Assembly: GCF_003007715.1 (NCBI RefSeq)
Contig: NZ_PXNO01000007.1
Coordinates: forward strand, 62,001 to 126,000
Length of the DNA: 64,000 nt
DNA from: Marinobacter shengliensis
GTDB taxonomy: Bacteria; Pseudomonadota; Gammaproteobacteria; Pseudomonadales; Oleiphilaceae
Reading direction: 5' to 3'
Shown here: positions 54,029-63,863 of the stretch, in pieces
Numbering within the stretch: the first letter of the stretch is position 1
Layout of the letters: each line of letters opens with the position of its first letter
Position numbers and translations under genes: made by a program
The notes under the pieces: generated by a model
What the model was told of the DNA's origin: nothing
What the model saw: the letters and a program-made list of their open reading frames with translations, nothing else
Database searches by the model: none

Positions 54029-55318
54029 ATGGCATTGCTGACACTGGGAATCAATCACCGAACCGCACCCGTGGAGATCCGCGAACGTGTGGCTTTTACC
54101 CCGGAGCGGATGGCGGAAGCCTTCTCGGAACTCCGGGCGGCGTCCGGTGCCAGCGAAGCGGCTATTCTGTCTACCTGCAACCGCACGGAGCTTTATCTGG
54201 CCGGGGACGACGACTGCGCGCCCACGGTGCTGCGCTGGTTGGCCGGTTTTCACGAGCTGGATGTGGCCGACCTGGAAGAAGTGCTCTACGTTCACCGGGA
54301 TTCCGAGGCCGTTCGCCATATGATGCGCGTAGCGGCGGGGCTGGATTCCATGGTGCTGGGCGAACCGCAGATCTTCGGGCAGTTAAAGGATGCCTACTCC
54401 CTGGCCCGCGAGCACGGTGCCACCGGCTCTTTCCTGTCCCGCCTGTTTGAGCAGACGTTCTCGGTAGCCAAGCGGGTTCGAACCCAGACAGCCATCGGGG
54501 AAAACCCTGTGTCAGTGGCCTATGCCTCTGTCAGCATGGCGCATCATATCTTTGCCGACATGTCCCGCAACAAGGCGTTGCTGATTGGCGCGGGCAAAAC
54601 CATTGAACTGGTCTCCCGCCACCTGGCCGATGCCGGCGTGAGAGACTTCCTGGTCGCCAATCGCACCCTGGAACGAGCCCAGGCGCTGGCCGAACTGCAC
54701 GGTGGCAAGGGCATTGTGCTGTCGGAAATTCCCGATCACCTGGCGGACGTCGACATCATCATTTCCTCCACGGCCAGCCCGTTGCCAATACTTGGCAAGG
54801 GTGCGGTGGAGCGCGCGTTGAAGAAGCGCAAGCATCGCCCGTTCTTTATGGTCGACATTGCGGTACCCCGGGATATTGAACCGGAGGTTGGGTCGCTGGC
54901 CGATGTGTATCTTTATACCGTCGACGATCTGCGGCAGGTAATCGAAGAAAACATCCGCTCCCGTGAAGGTGCTGCCCGCGAAGCCGAGAACCTGATCAGC
55001 AGTGGCGTGCAGGAATTCCTGGATCAGCTCCGGGCCCTGGATGCGGTCTCTACCCTGAAGGTGTTCCGCCAGCGTGCCGAACTGCTGCGGGATGTCGAAT
55101 CTGAAAAGGCCCTGCGTGCTCTACGCAACGGCGTTGATCCCGAGACCGTCTTGCGCAGCCTGGCGCGGGGCCTCACCAACAAACTGCTTCACCAGCCCTC
55201 TGTGCAAGTGCGTAAAGCCATGGCCGAGGGCCGCACCGAAGTTACCGAATGCCTGCGGGAGCTGTATCAGCTTGATGCCCTGGAAGCTGACGAGCCCACC
55301 ACCACGGAAAAATTATGA
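54029..55318 (+). CDS. hemA: Glutamyl-tRNA reductase
   Basis: 429 residues. HemA reduces glutamyl-tRNA to glutamate-1-semialdehyde, the first step of heme synthesis. The catalytic cysteine is C50 (STCNRTELY); [13 protein letters not shown] and the NADPH-binding region [16 protein letters not shown] are typical. A small hairpin AGGTT/AACCT (54011-54024) stands just ahead of the ATG and contains the AGG that could be the ribosome binding site. The ATG of prfA overlaps its stop by four bases. Confidence 0.97.
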   Translation: MALLTLGINHRTAPVEIRERVAFTPERMAEAFSELRAASGASEAAILSTCNRTELYLAGDDDCAPTVLRWLAGFHELDVADLEEVLYVHRDSEAVRHMMRVAAGLDSMVLGEPQIFGQLKDAYSLAREHGATGSFLSRLFEQTFSVAKRVRTQTAIGENPVSVAYASVSMAHHIFADMSRNKALLIGAGKTIELVSRHLADAGVRDFLVANRTLERAQALAELHGGKGIVLSEIPDHLADVDIIISSTASPLPILGKGAVERALKKRKHRPFFMVDIAVPRDIEPEVGSLADVYLYTVDDLRQVIEENIRSREGAAREAENLISSGVQEFLDQLRALDAVSTLKVFRQRAELLRDVESEKALRALRNGVDPETVLRSLARGLTNKLLHQPSVQVRKAMAEGRTEVTECLRELYQLDALEADEPTTTEKL

Positions 55319-56403
55319 AGCCATCGATCCAGTCCCGCCTCGAACAGCTTGTTGAACGGTTCGAGGAGGTCAACGCGTTGTTGAGCGATGCCTCGGTGAT
55401 TGCTAACCAGGACAAATTCCGGGAACTGTCCCGGGAATTTGCTGAGATTGAACCGGTGGTGAAGTGCTTCCAGGCCTGGTGCCAATCCCATGAAGATATC
55501 GCGGAGGCGAAAGAGCTGGCCAAAGACGGCGATGCCGACATGCGTGCCATGGCGGAAGAAGAGCTGGCCGCCGCCGAAGCGCGTAGTGAAGAGCTTGATG
55601 AAGAACTTCAGCGATTGATGCTGCCGAAAGACCCGAACGACACCAAGAATGTGTTCCTGGAAGTGCGCGCCGGTACCGGCGGTGACGAAGCCGCGATTTT
55701 TGCCGGCGACCTGTTCCGCATGTATTCCCGTTATGCGGAAAAACACCGTTGGCAGGTGGAAGTGCTGAGCGAGAACGAGGGTGAGCACGGCGGCTACAAA
55801 GAAGTCATCGCCCGGGTGTCAGGAGATGGCGTCTACGGAACGCTCAAGTTTGAGTCTGGAGCCCACCGGGTGCAGCGGGTACCGGAAACCGAATCCCAGG
55901 GCCGCATTCACACCTCCGCCTGTACCGTGGCGGTGATTCCAGAGGCTGATGAATCCGAAGCCATCGAAATCAACAAAGCTGATTTGCGGGTAGACACCTT
56001 CCGCTCCTCCGGCGCTGGTGGCCAGCACGTCAACAAAACCGACTCTGCCATCCGCATTACCCACCTGCCCACCGGCATAGTGGTGGAGTGCCAGGAAGAA
56101 CGTTCGCAGCACAAGAACCGCGCCAAGGCCCTGAGCCTGCTGGCGTCCCGGCTGCAGAATGCCGAGCTGGAGAAACAGCAGAAGAGCATGGCGGAAACCC
56201 GCAAAAGTTTGGTGGGCAGTGGCGACCGCTCGGAACGTATTCGCACCTACAATTTCCCCCAGGGCCGGGTGACTGACCACCGCATCAACCTCACCCTGTA
56301 CAAGCTGGACGAGGTGATTGCCGGCGATCTCGACGCCGTGGTGGTCCCCCTGCAACAGGAACACCAGGCTGAATTGCTGGCAGAACTGGCCAATGAGCAG
56401 TGA
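55315..56403 (+). CDS. prfA: Peptide chain release factor 1
   Basis: 362 residues. RF1 ends translation at UAA and UAG. The GGQ peptide-release motif ([11 protein letters not shown]) is at about residue 235 and the N-terminal coiled coil is typical. It overlaps hemA by ATGA and prmC by 11 bases, giving a coupled hemA-prfA-prmC unit. PrmC, coded next, methylates the Gln of the GGQ. Confidence 0.97.
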   Translation: MKPSIQSRLEQLVERFEEVNALLSDASVIANQDKFRELSREFAEIEPVVKCFQAWCQSHEDIAEAKELAKDGDADMRAMAEEELAAAEARSEELDEELQRLMLPKDPNDTKNVFLEVRAGTGGDEAAIFAGDLFRMYSRYAEKHRWQVEVLSENEGEHGGYKEVIARVSGDGVYGTLKFESGAHRVQRVPETESQGRIHTSACTVAVIPEADESEAIEINKADLRVDTFRSSGAGGQHVNKTDSAIRITHLPTGIVVECQEERSQHKNRAKALSLLASRLQNAELEKQQKSMAETRKSLVGSGDRSERIRTYNFPQGRVTDHRINLTLYKLDEVIAGDLDAVVVPLQQEHQAELLAELANEQ

Positions 56404-57247
56404 GTCCTCGCTGACCTGTGAAACCCTTCTGAATAACGCCATCGAACAGATTGGTGGCGATTCACCCCGCCTGGACGCTGAATTACTGTTGAGCCACGTA
56501 ACCGGCCTGGGCCGTACCAGCTTCCGCGCCTGGCCCGAGCGGGAAGTTGCCCCTGATCAGGCGCAAGCGTTTCGCGAATTGGTGGCTGAACGGGTCAAGG
56601 GCTTACCCATCGCCTACCTGCTGGGGCAGCAGGAATTCTGGTCCTTGCCCCTGAAAGTCAGCCCTTCCACCCTGATTCCCCGGCCAGACACCGAATGCCT
56701 GGTGGAAACCGCGCTGGAATTGCCTTTGCCTGACAACGCCCGCGTGCTGGATCTTGGTACCGGTACCGGTGCCATTGCCCTGGCGCTGGCCAGCGAGAAA
56801 GCTAAGTGGCAGATTATGGCCAGCGATCGCGTTGAAGAAGCTGTCGAGCTGGCCCGTGAAAATAGTCGTTCTTTGCAGTTGCCGATCACCGTGGTGCAGA
56901 GCCACTGGTTCGGCCAGATTTCGGAGAGTGGCTTTGACCTGCTGATCTCCAACCCGCCCTATATACCCGCCAGTGACGGTCACCTGCATGAAGGCGACGT
57001 ACGCTTTGAACCGCCATCCGCGTTGGTGGCGGGTGACGATGGCCTGGACGACATCCGGTTACTGGTCACCGAAGGCTTCAAACGCCTGAATCCCGGTGGC
57101 TGGATGCTGCTGGAACACGGCTATGATCAAGGCGATGCCGTGCGGGATTTGTTTGCGAAAGCCGGATGGCTCAACATAGAAACCCGCAAAGACTACGGTG
57201 GGAATGACCGAATGACCCTTGCCCGAAAACCGGCCAGCGACCAGTAG
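56393..57247 (+). CDS. prmC: Release factor glutamine methyltransferase
   Basis: 284 residues from ATG 56393 ([13 protein letters not shown]); the longer frame from 56318 lies inside prfA. PrmC methylates the GGQ glutamine of RF1 and RF2. The SAM site [18 protein letters not shown] and the substrate motif NPPY ([13 protein letters not shown]) are present. It overlaps prfA by 11 bases. Confidence 0.96.
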   Translation: MSSESSLTCETLLNNAIEQIGGDSPRLDAELLLSHVTGLGRTSFRAWPEREVAPDQAQAFRELVAERVKGLPIAYLLGQQEFWSLPLKVSPSTLIPRPDTECLVETALELPLPDNARVLDLGTGTGAIALALASEKAKWQIMASDRVEEAVELARENSRSLQLPITVVQSHWFGQISESGFDLLISNPPYIPASDGHLHEGDVRFEPPSALVAGDDGLDDIRLLVTEGFKRLNPGGWMLLEHGYDQGDAVRDLFAKAGWLNIETRKDYGGNDRMTLARKPASDQ

Positions 57248-57258
57248 CGAGACCCCTC

Positions 57259-58005
57259 ATGCTCAGCGACGAAGAACTACTCCGATACAGCCGCCAGATC
57301 CTGATGCCCCGGTTCGACATCGCCGGCCAGGAAAAACTCAAGGCCGCCCATGTGCTGGTCATCGGCGCCGGTGGTTTGGGTTGCCCTGTTGCGTTGTATC
57401 TGGGCTCAGCCGGCGTTGGCCATCTGACCCTGGTAGACGACGACCAGATCGAACTGGCCAACCTGCAACGGCAGGTAGCTTTTGAACAGAGCTGGCTTGG
57501 CGATTCAAAAGCGGAGCGCCTGGCGGAGCGGGTAAGGGCGATTAACCCGGAGATCACCGTTAATGCGGTGAATCGGCGGGTGGATGGCGACGACCTCAAA
57601 CAGCTGGTTGCCGAATCCACTCTGGTCCTCGATTGCACCGACAACTTCAATACCCGCTTTGCCCTGAATCGGGCTTCGGTCGCCAACAAGGTCCCGCTGG
57701 TATCCGGTGCTGCCATCCGTGGTGAAGGGCAGTTGTCTGTTTACGATCCCCGAGCGTCGGATAGCCCCTGCTACCACTGTTTATACCCTGAACAGGGTAA
57801 CGAGGACCTGACCTGCTCCGAGGCTGGTGTTATTGCTCCCCTGGTGGGAATGATCGGCTCAGCTCAGGCGATGGAAGCAATAAAAGTGATCTCAGAGGTA
57901 GGCAAGCCCCTGGTCGGTCGGTTGCTCATACTCGATGCCTGGCAGATGGAGTGGCGGGAGATGAAGCTGGCTAAAGATCCTGATTGTCCGGTGTGTTCCT
58001 CGTGA
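57259..58005 (+). CDS. moeB: Adenylyltransferase MoeB/ThiF family
   Basis: 248 residues. MoeB activates the C-terminus of the MoaD sulfur carrier with AMP for molybdopterin synthesis; ThiF does the same for ThiS, and the two cannot be fully told apart here. ATP loop GAGGLGCPVALYLGSAGVG, the R of QRQ (NLQRQV) and zinc cysteines in YHCLYP and CPVC are present. MoeB is favoured by position after prmC, as in Pseudomonas. It starts 11 bases after prmC. Confidence 0.9.
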   Translation: MLSDEELLRYSRQILMPRFDIAGQEKLKAAHVLVIGAGGLGCPVALYLGSAGVGHLTLVDDDQIELANLQRQVAFEQSWLGDSKAERLAERVRAINPEITVNAVNRRVDGDDLKQLVAESTLVLDCTDNFNTRFALNRASVANKVPLVSGAAIRGEGQLSVYDPRASDSPCYHCLYPEQGNEDLTCSEAGVIAPLVGMIGSAQAMEAIKVISEVGKPLVGRLLILDAWQMEWREMKLAKDPDCPVCSS

Positions 58006-58020
58006 TTTCGGAGTAAGGCA

Positions 58021-58123
58021 GGGTTGGGGGAGGCCTTTCCAAAACACGCCGTGAATACATCCCTGTAGGCTCCGCTCCGCCATCCCTGGCTCCGCAGGGT
58101 TTTGGAAAGGCCTCCCCCAACCC
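58021..58123. repeat. REP/MITE-like element with 25-base perfect inverted repeat
   Basis: The first 25 bases (58021-58045) and the last 25 (58099-58123) are perfect reverse complements; each begins or ends in GGGTTGGGGGAGG or its complement. The stem may extend by three more pairs after one mismatch. The 53-base middle holds a 7-base direct repeat GGCTCCG (58068-58074, 58088-58094) and CCCTG/CAGGG arms. It sits between the 3' ends of moeB and the photolyase gene. It looks like a mobile or repetitive intergenic element; it could also end transcription from both sides. Confidence 0.75.
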
Positions 58124-58141
58124 CGCCTGCCAACTTCTGAG

Positions 58142-59533
58142 TTAGTCCTTTAGCGCCTGAAACTTTGCGATGGCTTCCTTGCGACTTTCTTTCAGATCGA
58201 CAATCGGTCTGGGATAGCCTTTTGGAATAATGCCCCCCTTTGCCGGCTCATGAATCCGTTTGTTATCCAGCTTGGCCAGCTCAGGCACCCACTGCCGAAT
58301 AAACTCCCCCTTCGGGTCAAAGCGCTCGCTTTGTGTTACCGGATTGAACACCCGAAAATAAGGTGCTGCATCGGTACCGGTTGAGGCACTCCACTGCCAG
58401 CCGCCATTATTGGACGCCAGAAAACCATCCACCAGATTCTGCATGAACCAGGCTTCGCCCAGCCGCCAGTCGATAAACAGGTTCTTGGTCAGGAACATGG
58501 CGGTGATCATTCTCAGGCGGTTATGCATCCAGCCGGTTGTCTTTAGCTGACGCATAGCCGCGTCCACAATCGGGATACCTGTTTGGCCTTCCTTCCATGC
58601 TTCAAAATGTTCGCCCGGCTCGTTCCATACCAGCGCTTCTGTTTCCGGTTTGAATGCACGGTGCATGCTGACGCGCGGATAGTGGTAAAGAATGTGAACG
58701 TAAAAATCGCGCCAGGCGATTTCATTGATCCACGTCTCGATGCCGTCGCCGGAGATGCCGGACTGCCGTGCGGCAATCAGGCACTGGCGGCCGGACAAAA
58801 CGCCATTGGCCAGATAAGGCGAGAGTTGGCTGTTGCCGTCCACGGCCGGGAAATCCCGGTTGTCTTTGTAGCCTTTTGCCCGTTCTTCCAGGAAATTATC
58901 CAGTTGCTGATGGGCGGCATCTTCGCCCGTGGCCACCAAGGGTTTCGGTGCATCTTTGAACGGTGCCGGTGGGGTGTCGGTTTGCTCGGCTTCTACCTCT
59001 GGCCCCATGGACGAAGGCGCCGGGTACAGGGTGGGCTGGGTTTCCTCTATCCAGCTGCGCCAGCGCCGGGAGAATGGAGTGAAAACCGAATAGGGTTCGT
59101 TCTGCTGGGTCAGAATCTGGCCCACCGGGGCCACGGTCTGGTCCCGGTACTTGGCAACCCGAATACCCAGGTTCGTCAGCCGGTCGTGGGCCTGTTTGTC
59201 TCGGCGGCGCTCGTTGACGCCGTACTCTTCATTGAAGTGCAGGCCTGCAATCTGGTGTTGTTTGCAGAATGCCTCCAGCTTGTCGAGGCTTTCAGCAAAG
59301 GTATCCGCGTAAAGAAATGACATGGTAATGCCCAGCTTGGCCAGCTGGCGGGCCAGAACATTGGCGTGCTCAAGCACGAACTGCACCCGCGCGGCGGACC
59401 AGTCGTGCTCCTGCCATTGCCCCAGCGTCACCAGGAAACAGGCCTTCACGGGTTTGCTGCGGGCGCAGGCGGCAGTCAGGGCGGCGTTGTCGGCCAGGCG
59501 GAGGTCGTTGCGGAACCAGACCAGTTCTGTCAT
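58142..59533 (-). CDS. phr: Deoxyribodipyrimidine photolyase
   Basis: 463 residues, class I cyclobutane dimer photolyase with bound FAD and an antenna cofactor; it splits pyrimidine dimers with blue light. Start [18 protein letters not shown] region ([25 protein letters not shown]), [20 protein letters not shown] (20) and [16 protein letters not shown] are typical. The electron-path tryptophans stand in the [15 protein letters not shown] region. It is a single gene ending 18 bases after the inverted-repeat element. Confidence 0.95.
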   Translation of the reverse strand: MTELVWFRNDLRLADNAALTAACARSKPVKACFLVTLGQWQEHDWSAARVQFVLEHANVLARQLAKLGITMSFLYADTFAESLDKLEAFCKQHQIAGLHFNEEYGVNERRRDKQAHDRLTNLGIRVAKYRDQTVAPVGQILTQQNEPYSVFTPFSRRWRSWIEETQPTLYPAPSSMGPEVEAEQTDTPPAPFKDAPKPLVATGEDAAHQQLDNFLEERAKGYKDNRDFPAVDGNSQLSPYLANGVLSGRQCLIAARQSGISGDGIETWINEIAWRDFYVHILYHYPRVSMHRAFKPETEALVWNEPGEHFEAWKEGQTGIPIVDAAMRQLKTTGWMHNRLRMITAMFLTKNLFIDWRLGEAWFMQNLVDGFLASNNGGWQWSASTGTDAAPYFRVFNPVTQSERFDPKGEFIRQWVPELAKLDNKRIHEPAKGGIIPKGYPRPIVDLKESRKEAIAKFQALKD

Positions 59534-59672
59534 TGGGAAGCGTACCCCTGAATGTGAAGCATAGGTGAAATTACAGGCGATAAATCATTGGCTTGTATAT
59601 TCGCTGCAACTACCGGATTGGATTATAGTTAAGCAGACTAGCCGTATACGAAACAGGAGCCTTTTTCTCGGC

Positions 59673-60485
59673 ATGATTGAAGCTACCGAAAGCCAGCGCG
59701 ACGGTGTCTGGGCACACCCATACCAACTGGCTTCGGGCCAGACACAGCAGCACCAGCTTGGCCATAAACGATTATGGGTGACCCTGTTGGATCTGGAGTG
59801 GCAGATTCGGGAAGAGAAAATTGACGTCGAGTCTGATCCCCAGCACTGGCTGGAAACCACCGGCTACACTCTGCCTTCGGCCGAGATTGCTGCTCAGCGT
59901 TTCGTTCGCTCCAGCGACAACGGCGTGGTGAGTTTTTATCCGGCCATGGCCAGCCTGCCAACGGTGATTCGTCCTTTTCAGCCCCTGACAATTCCGCCTG
60001 GCGCCCGTTGCGTTCTCTACGTGGGAACCGCACTCTGGATGAAAGTCTGCGTGGGTGAAGAGCGGCTGGAATTGGCGGAAATCCCGCTGGCGCCACCTTC
60101 CCTGACCTGGCTTGGCCGGAATACCCGTGAGGGTGAGTTGTGTTACGCCTCGTCGACATATGGGCGATTAGCGCTGGAAGCGGTACCCAAAAGGCCCTGG
60201 CGGGCGGTTACCCCAGTCACCATCATCAACAGTCGGGAGAAGCCGCTCCTGCTGGAGCGTTTCAGTATGCCTACGCCATTGCTGTCTCTGTATCGCAACG
60301 AGAAAGGGCAGCTGTGGACACCCGGTATCACTGTAGAATGCGAAACGGACATGAGTTCTGCCAGCCTGCAGATAGCGTCGTCTGTGGTTGCTGAGGCTGG
60401 CCCTTGCGAAGCCATCGCCCCGGCCCGGGAAAAGCTTGCCCGGGGCCGAAGGCTGGTTCGCGCCTTCGACCATATGTTTGGCTAA
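59673..60485 (+). CDS. Conserved-looking protein of unknown function next to mscS
   Basis: 270 residues from ATG 59673 (MIEATESQRDGVWAH); GGAG stands 13 bases upstream, rather far, and the frame is open to 59565. No signal peptide or membrane segment. It looks beta-rich, with many short strands, and has no catalytic motif I recognise. It may belong to DUF432, whose genes are sometimes found beside MscS channels; I give this with little confidence. It ends 22 bases before mscS and is likely cotranscribed with it. Confidence 0.75.
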   Translation: MIEATESQRDGVWAHPYQLASGQTQQHQLGHKRLWVTLLDLEWQIREEKIDVESDPQHWLETTGYTLPSAEIAAQRFVRSSDNGVVSFYPAMASLPTVIRPFQPLTIPPGARCVLYVGTALWMKVCVGEERLELAEIPLAPPSLTWLGRNTREGELCYASSTYGRLALEAVPKRPWRAVTPVTIINSREKPLLLERFSMPTPLLSLYRNEKGQLWTPGITVECETDMSSASLQIASSVVAEAGPCEAIAPAREKLARGRRLVRAFDHMFG

Positions 60486-60507
60486 CAGCCGCTACAGGAG
60501 CAGTTAC

Positions 60508-61395
60508 GTGTTGGAAGCAATTCAGGCAACCATAACACAGGTGATCAATGGGATTGCCTGGGGGCAGTGGTTGTCCGCCGGATTCTTGCTGGCTCTGGGT
60601 ATCGTTCTGGGTTCACTGGTGGCCCGCAGTGTTGGCCGCATGGTTGAGAGCCGGGTGTCTCGCCATCACATGGTGATGATTCGCCGGTTGTTCTTCTATG
60701 CAATCTTCATGTTGTTCGCCATGGCAGCGCTGCGCGAGGCTGGTTTTTCTCTCGAGGTTGTACTGGGTGCCGCCGGTATCCTGACCGTCGCCATTGGTTT
60801 TGCCTCGCAAACCTCAGCCTCCAACATCATCAGCGGGTTGTTCCTGGTCATGGAGAAACCCTTCGAGATTGGTGACTTTATCGAGGTGGATGCCACTATC
60901 GGGGAAATCGTTTCTATTGACCTGCTGAGTGTGAAACTGCGCACGCCGGACAACCTGTATGTGCGAATCCCCAATGAGACACTGATCAAGACCCGGTTGG
61001 TAAACCGCTCCCGCTTTCCCATTCGCCGGATTGATCTGACTGTGGGTATTGCCTACGCGGAAGATGTGGAGCGTGTCAGTGATCTGCTACTGGAGCTTGC
61101 TGAGAAGAATTCGGTTTGCCTGGAAGAGCCAAAACCCTTTGTATTGGTCACCGGTTTTGGTGCGTCATCGGTGGATCTTCAGTTTTCTTTCTGGGTTCCT
61201 AAAGACAAATTCTTCGAGGGCCGTGGTGGCATGATGGTGGCCATCAAGAAAACACTGGACCAACAGGGTATCGAGATTCCGTTCCCCCATACCAGCATAT
61301 ACGCCGGTAGCCATTCCGCGCCCTTCCGTGTGCAGTTAATGGGCCCGGAACAACTGAAAGATAAGGACTCCCCGGATGTCGAGCGAGACAACTGA
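60508..61395 (+). CDS. mscS: Small-conductance mechanosensitive channel, MscS family
   Basis: 295 residues from a GTG at 60508 with AGGAG seven bases upstream; the frame stays open to 60388. Three membrane segments are followed by the pore-lining helix and the beta domain (GFASQTSASNIISGLFLVME, FEIGDFIEVD). It opens under membrane tension at osmotic downshock. The last 20 bases overlap the rimB-like gene, linking an osmotic channel with the rim genes. Confidence 0.93.
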   Translation: MLEAIQATITQVINGIAWGQWLSAGFLLALGIVLGSLVARSVGRMVESRVSRHHMVMIRRLFFYAIFMLFAMAALREAGFSLEVVLGAAGILTVAIGFASQTSASNIISGLFLVMEKPFEIGDFIEVDATIGEIVSIDLLSVKLRTPDNLYVRIPNETLIKTRLVNRSRFPIRRIDLTVGIAYAEDVERVSDLLLELAEKNSVCLEEPKPFVLVTGFGASSVDLQFSFWVPKDKFFEGRGGMMVAIKKTLDQQGIEIPFPHTSIYAGSHSAPFRVQLMGPEQLKDKDSPDVERDN

Positions 61396-61867
61396 AGCAA
61401 TCAAGAGCACTCAACCAATCCAGGCGGATAACAAGATCGCTCTGGGATGGCGGGAATGGGTGGCCCTGCCGGATCTGGATATTGGCCGCATCAAGGCGAA
61501 AGTGGATACCGGTGCGCGCACGTCGTGCCTGCACACCTTTCGCACCGAACCCTACACGGAGAACGGAGAGCGCAGAGTGAAGTTTTGGGTTCATCCCGTT
61601 CAGAATGATCTGCACCACGTGGTGGAATGCGATGCCAAAGTGCTGGATGAGCGCACGGTGTCGGATTCCGGTGGCCACAAAGAAATGCGGCTGGTGATAG
61701 AAACCACCCTGGTGGTGGGTGATCAGAGCTGGCCGATTGAAATGACACTGACAAACCGGGATTCCATGCGGTTCCGGATGTTGCTGGGCCGCACCGCCAT
61801 GGCGGGCCGCTCCCTGGTTTACCCTGAAGCTTCCTACCTGGCCGGTAAGCCGGCATTAAGGACCTGA
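61376..61867 (+). CDS. rimB: RimB-like putative zinc/aspartic protease (PF05618 type)
   Basis: 163 residues. It belongs to the family called ATP-dependent zinc protease, found beside rimK; in Pseudomonas, RimB modulates RimK. The retropepsin-like active site [10 protein letters not shown] is visible (about residue 44), with a second part LLGRTAM near 137. It starts inside the end of mscS (20-base overlap) and ends two bases before rimK. No RimA-like EAL gene is in the window. Confidence 0.88.
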   Translation: MSSETTEAIKSTQPIQADNKIALGWREWVALPDLDIGRIKAKVDTGARTSCLHTFRTEPYTENGERRVKFWVHPVQNDLHHVVECDAKVLDERTVSDSGGHKEMRLVIETTLVVGDQSWPIEMTLTNRDSMRFRMLLGRTAMAGRSLVYPEASYLAGKPALRT

Positions 61868-61869
61868 AT

Positions 61870-62775
61870 ATGAAAATTGCGGTACTGTCGCGAAACCGTC
61901 ACCTGTACTCAACCCGGCGTCTGGTGGAGGAAGGCATTAACCGTGGCCACGAAGTGAAGGTGATCGATGCCCTGCATTGCTCCATGAACATCACCTCTGC
62001 GAACCCGTTGATCCATTATCACGAAGAGGTGCTGGAAGACTTCGACGTGGTGATTCCCCGGATTGGTGCCTCGGTCACCTTCTACGGCACCGCCGTGCTG
62101 CGCCAGTTCGAGATGATGGGGGTGTTTCCGCTGAACGAATCCGTGGCCATTACCCGTTCCCGGGATAAATTGCGTTCCCTGCAACTGCTGGCCCGAAAGG
62201 GCGTGGGCATGCCGGTCACCGGTTTCGCCAACAAACCGGACAACGTGCCGGAGCTGCTGAAGATGGTGGGCGGCGCGCCGGTGGTGATCAAGCTGCTACA
62301 AGGCACTCAGGGCATCGGCGTGGTGCTGGCGGAAACCCGCAAGGCGGCAGAGAGTGTGATTGAGGCCTTTATGGGCCTGAAGGCAGACATCCTGGTGCAG
62401 GAGTTCATCAAGGAAGCCGGCGGCGCTGACATTCGCTGTTTTGTGATCGGTGACAAGGTGATTGCCGCCATGAAACGCCAGGGCGCCGAGGGTGAGTTCC
62501 GCTCCAACCTGCACCGGGGTGGCACGGCCTCGCTGGTGCGGATTACTCCGGAAGAGCGCCGCACCGCCATTACCGCCGCCAAGGCCATGGGCCTGAACGT
62601 GGCGGGTGTGGACTTGTTGCGCTCCAGCCGTGGCCCGCTGGTGATGGAAGTAAACTCCTCGCCGGGCCTGGAAGGCATCGAGAATGCCACCGGCAAGAAC
62701 GTGGCAGGCATGATCATCAACTGGACTGAAAAGAACTACAAACCCTGGAAAACCAAAACCCGGGGCAGGGGATAA
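61870..62775 (+). CDS. rimK: RimK, ribosomal S6 glutamate ligase (ATP-grasp)
   Basis: 301 residues, the length of E. coli RimK (300). It adds glutamates to the C-terminus of ribosomal protein S6 with ATP. ATP-grasp parts: [32 protein letters not shown] and the metal-binding [15 protein letters not shown]. It lies in the run mscS-rimB-rimK-aspartoacylase-yjbQ, with gaps of 2 and 6 bases. The S6 gene of the same window (30.3 kb) ends in DEEE. Confidence 0.95.
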   Translation: MKIAVLSRNRHLYSTRRLVEEGINRGHEVKVIDALHCSMNITSANPLIHYHEEVLEDFDVVIPRIGASVTFYGTAVLRQFEMMGVFPLNESVAITRSRDKLRSLQLLARKGVGMPVTGFANKPDNVPELLKMVGGAPVVIKLLQGTQGIGVVLAETRKAAESVIEAFMGLKADILVQEFIKEAGGADIRCFVIGDKVIAAMKRQGAEGEFRSNLHRGGTASLVRITPEERRTAITAAKAMGLNVAGVDLLRSSRGPLVMEVNSSPGLEGIENATGKNVAGMIINWTEKNYKPWKTKTRGRG

Positions 62776-62781
62776 GCGCGC

Positions 62782-63849
62782 ATGGCAAGAGCACCGTTTG
62801 AAATCGCTGGCGTACAGGTAAAAGCCGGTACCCGGGAGACTGTGGAAGTCCCGGTGGCCAAACTCTACACCCACACACCGCTGCACATTCCCGTCGAGGT
62901 GGTGCACGGCCGCCGTGACGGCCCGGTACTGATGGTGTGTGGCGCGATTCATGGCGATGAAATCAACGGTGTGGAAATCATCCGCCGGGTGCTGAAAAAC
63001 TCGGCCCTGCGGTATCTGCGCGGTACCCTGGTGGCAGTGCCCATTGTCAATATCTTCGGATTTGTGCAGCGCACCCGTTACCTGCCGGACCGCCGGGATC
63101 TGAATCGTTGCTTCCCGGGCTCGGAAACCGGTTCCCTGGGCGGCCGCATTGCTTACCTTTTGCGCACCCAGATTATGGAAAAGGTCACCCACATTATTGA
63201 CCTGCACACCGGCGCCATTCACCGCTTCAACCTGCCGCAGATTCGCGCGGAACTGAAGAACCCGGAAACCTCCCGCATGGCGGATGCCTTTGGTGCGCCC
63301 ATCATCATCAATGCCGGATTGCGGGAAGGCAGCCTGCGGGCCTACGCCGATTCCCTGGATATTCCGGTTATCACCTTTGAGGGGGGGGAAGCCCTGCGCT
63401 TTGATGATGTGGTGATTGCCAGTGGTGTGAAGGGAATTATCCGGGTGATGCGGGAACTGGAAATGGTGCCTGCCAAGAAAGGCCCGAGGGCGCCCAGAAA
63501 GCGCTCTGAAACAGCGGCTAATTCACAGTGGGTGCGGGCGGATATGGACGGCATCATGCGCCCGGTGGCCAGTCTCGGACAGAAGGTGCGTAAAGGCCAG
63601 AAACTGGCCATGGTGGCGGATCCCTTTGGTGAATCGGAGGTGGCGATCACGTCCCCCTGTTCCGGCATCGTGATCTGTGTGAACAACCTGCCACTGGTGA
63701 ACGAAGGCGAGGCCATCTATCACATCGCCCGCTTCGACGAGCTGGGCGAAGCTGAAAAAGCCATGGACTACTTCCGCAGCTCCTTCGAGAGCGAAGTGTC
63801 GGAAGACGCGGTAGTGCCCGTACACCCCTGGGACGAACTGCAAAAATAA
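62782..63849 (+). CDS. Succinylglutamate desuccinylase/aspartoacylase family zinc hydrolase
   Basis: 355 residues. The zinc-carboxypeptidase-like fold is seen: HxxE (AIHGDEINGVEII), the arginine region LPDRRDLNRCFPG, and the third zinc ligand DLHTGAIHRFNLPQ; a C-terminal barrel part follows. The family removes acyl groups from amino acids or Glu-like residues. It stands 6 bases after rimK, so it may act on glutamyl chains or free glutamate derivatives; this is inferred only from position. It is not the AstE of an arginine operon (no astA, B or D nearby). Confidence 0.88.
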   Translation: MARAPFEIAGVQVKAGTRETVEVPVAKLYTHTPLHIPVEVVHGRRDGPVLMVCGAIHGDEINGVEIIRRVLKNSALRYLRGTLVAVPIVNIFGFVQRTRYLPDRRDLNRCFPGSETGSLGGRIAYLLRTQIMEKVTHIIDLHTGAIHRFNLPQIRAELKNPETSRMADAFGAPIIINAGLREGSLRAYADSLDIPVITFEGGEALRFDDVVIASGVKGIIRVMRELEMVPAKKGPRAPRKRSETAANSQWVRADMDGIMRPVASLGQKVRKGQKLAMVADPFGESEVAITSPCSGIVICVNNLPLVNEGEAIYHIARFDELGEAEKAMDYFRSSFESEVSEDAVVPVHPWDELQK

Positions 63850-63863
63850 CCGGAGGCGGCATC

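Noticed and set aside
53795..54319. 175-residue extension of the TPR protein across the hemA start
   Set aside because: The lipoprotein signal begins at the inner ATG (53794), and the extension is opposite hemA.
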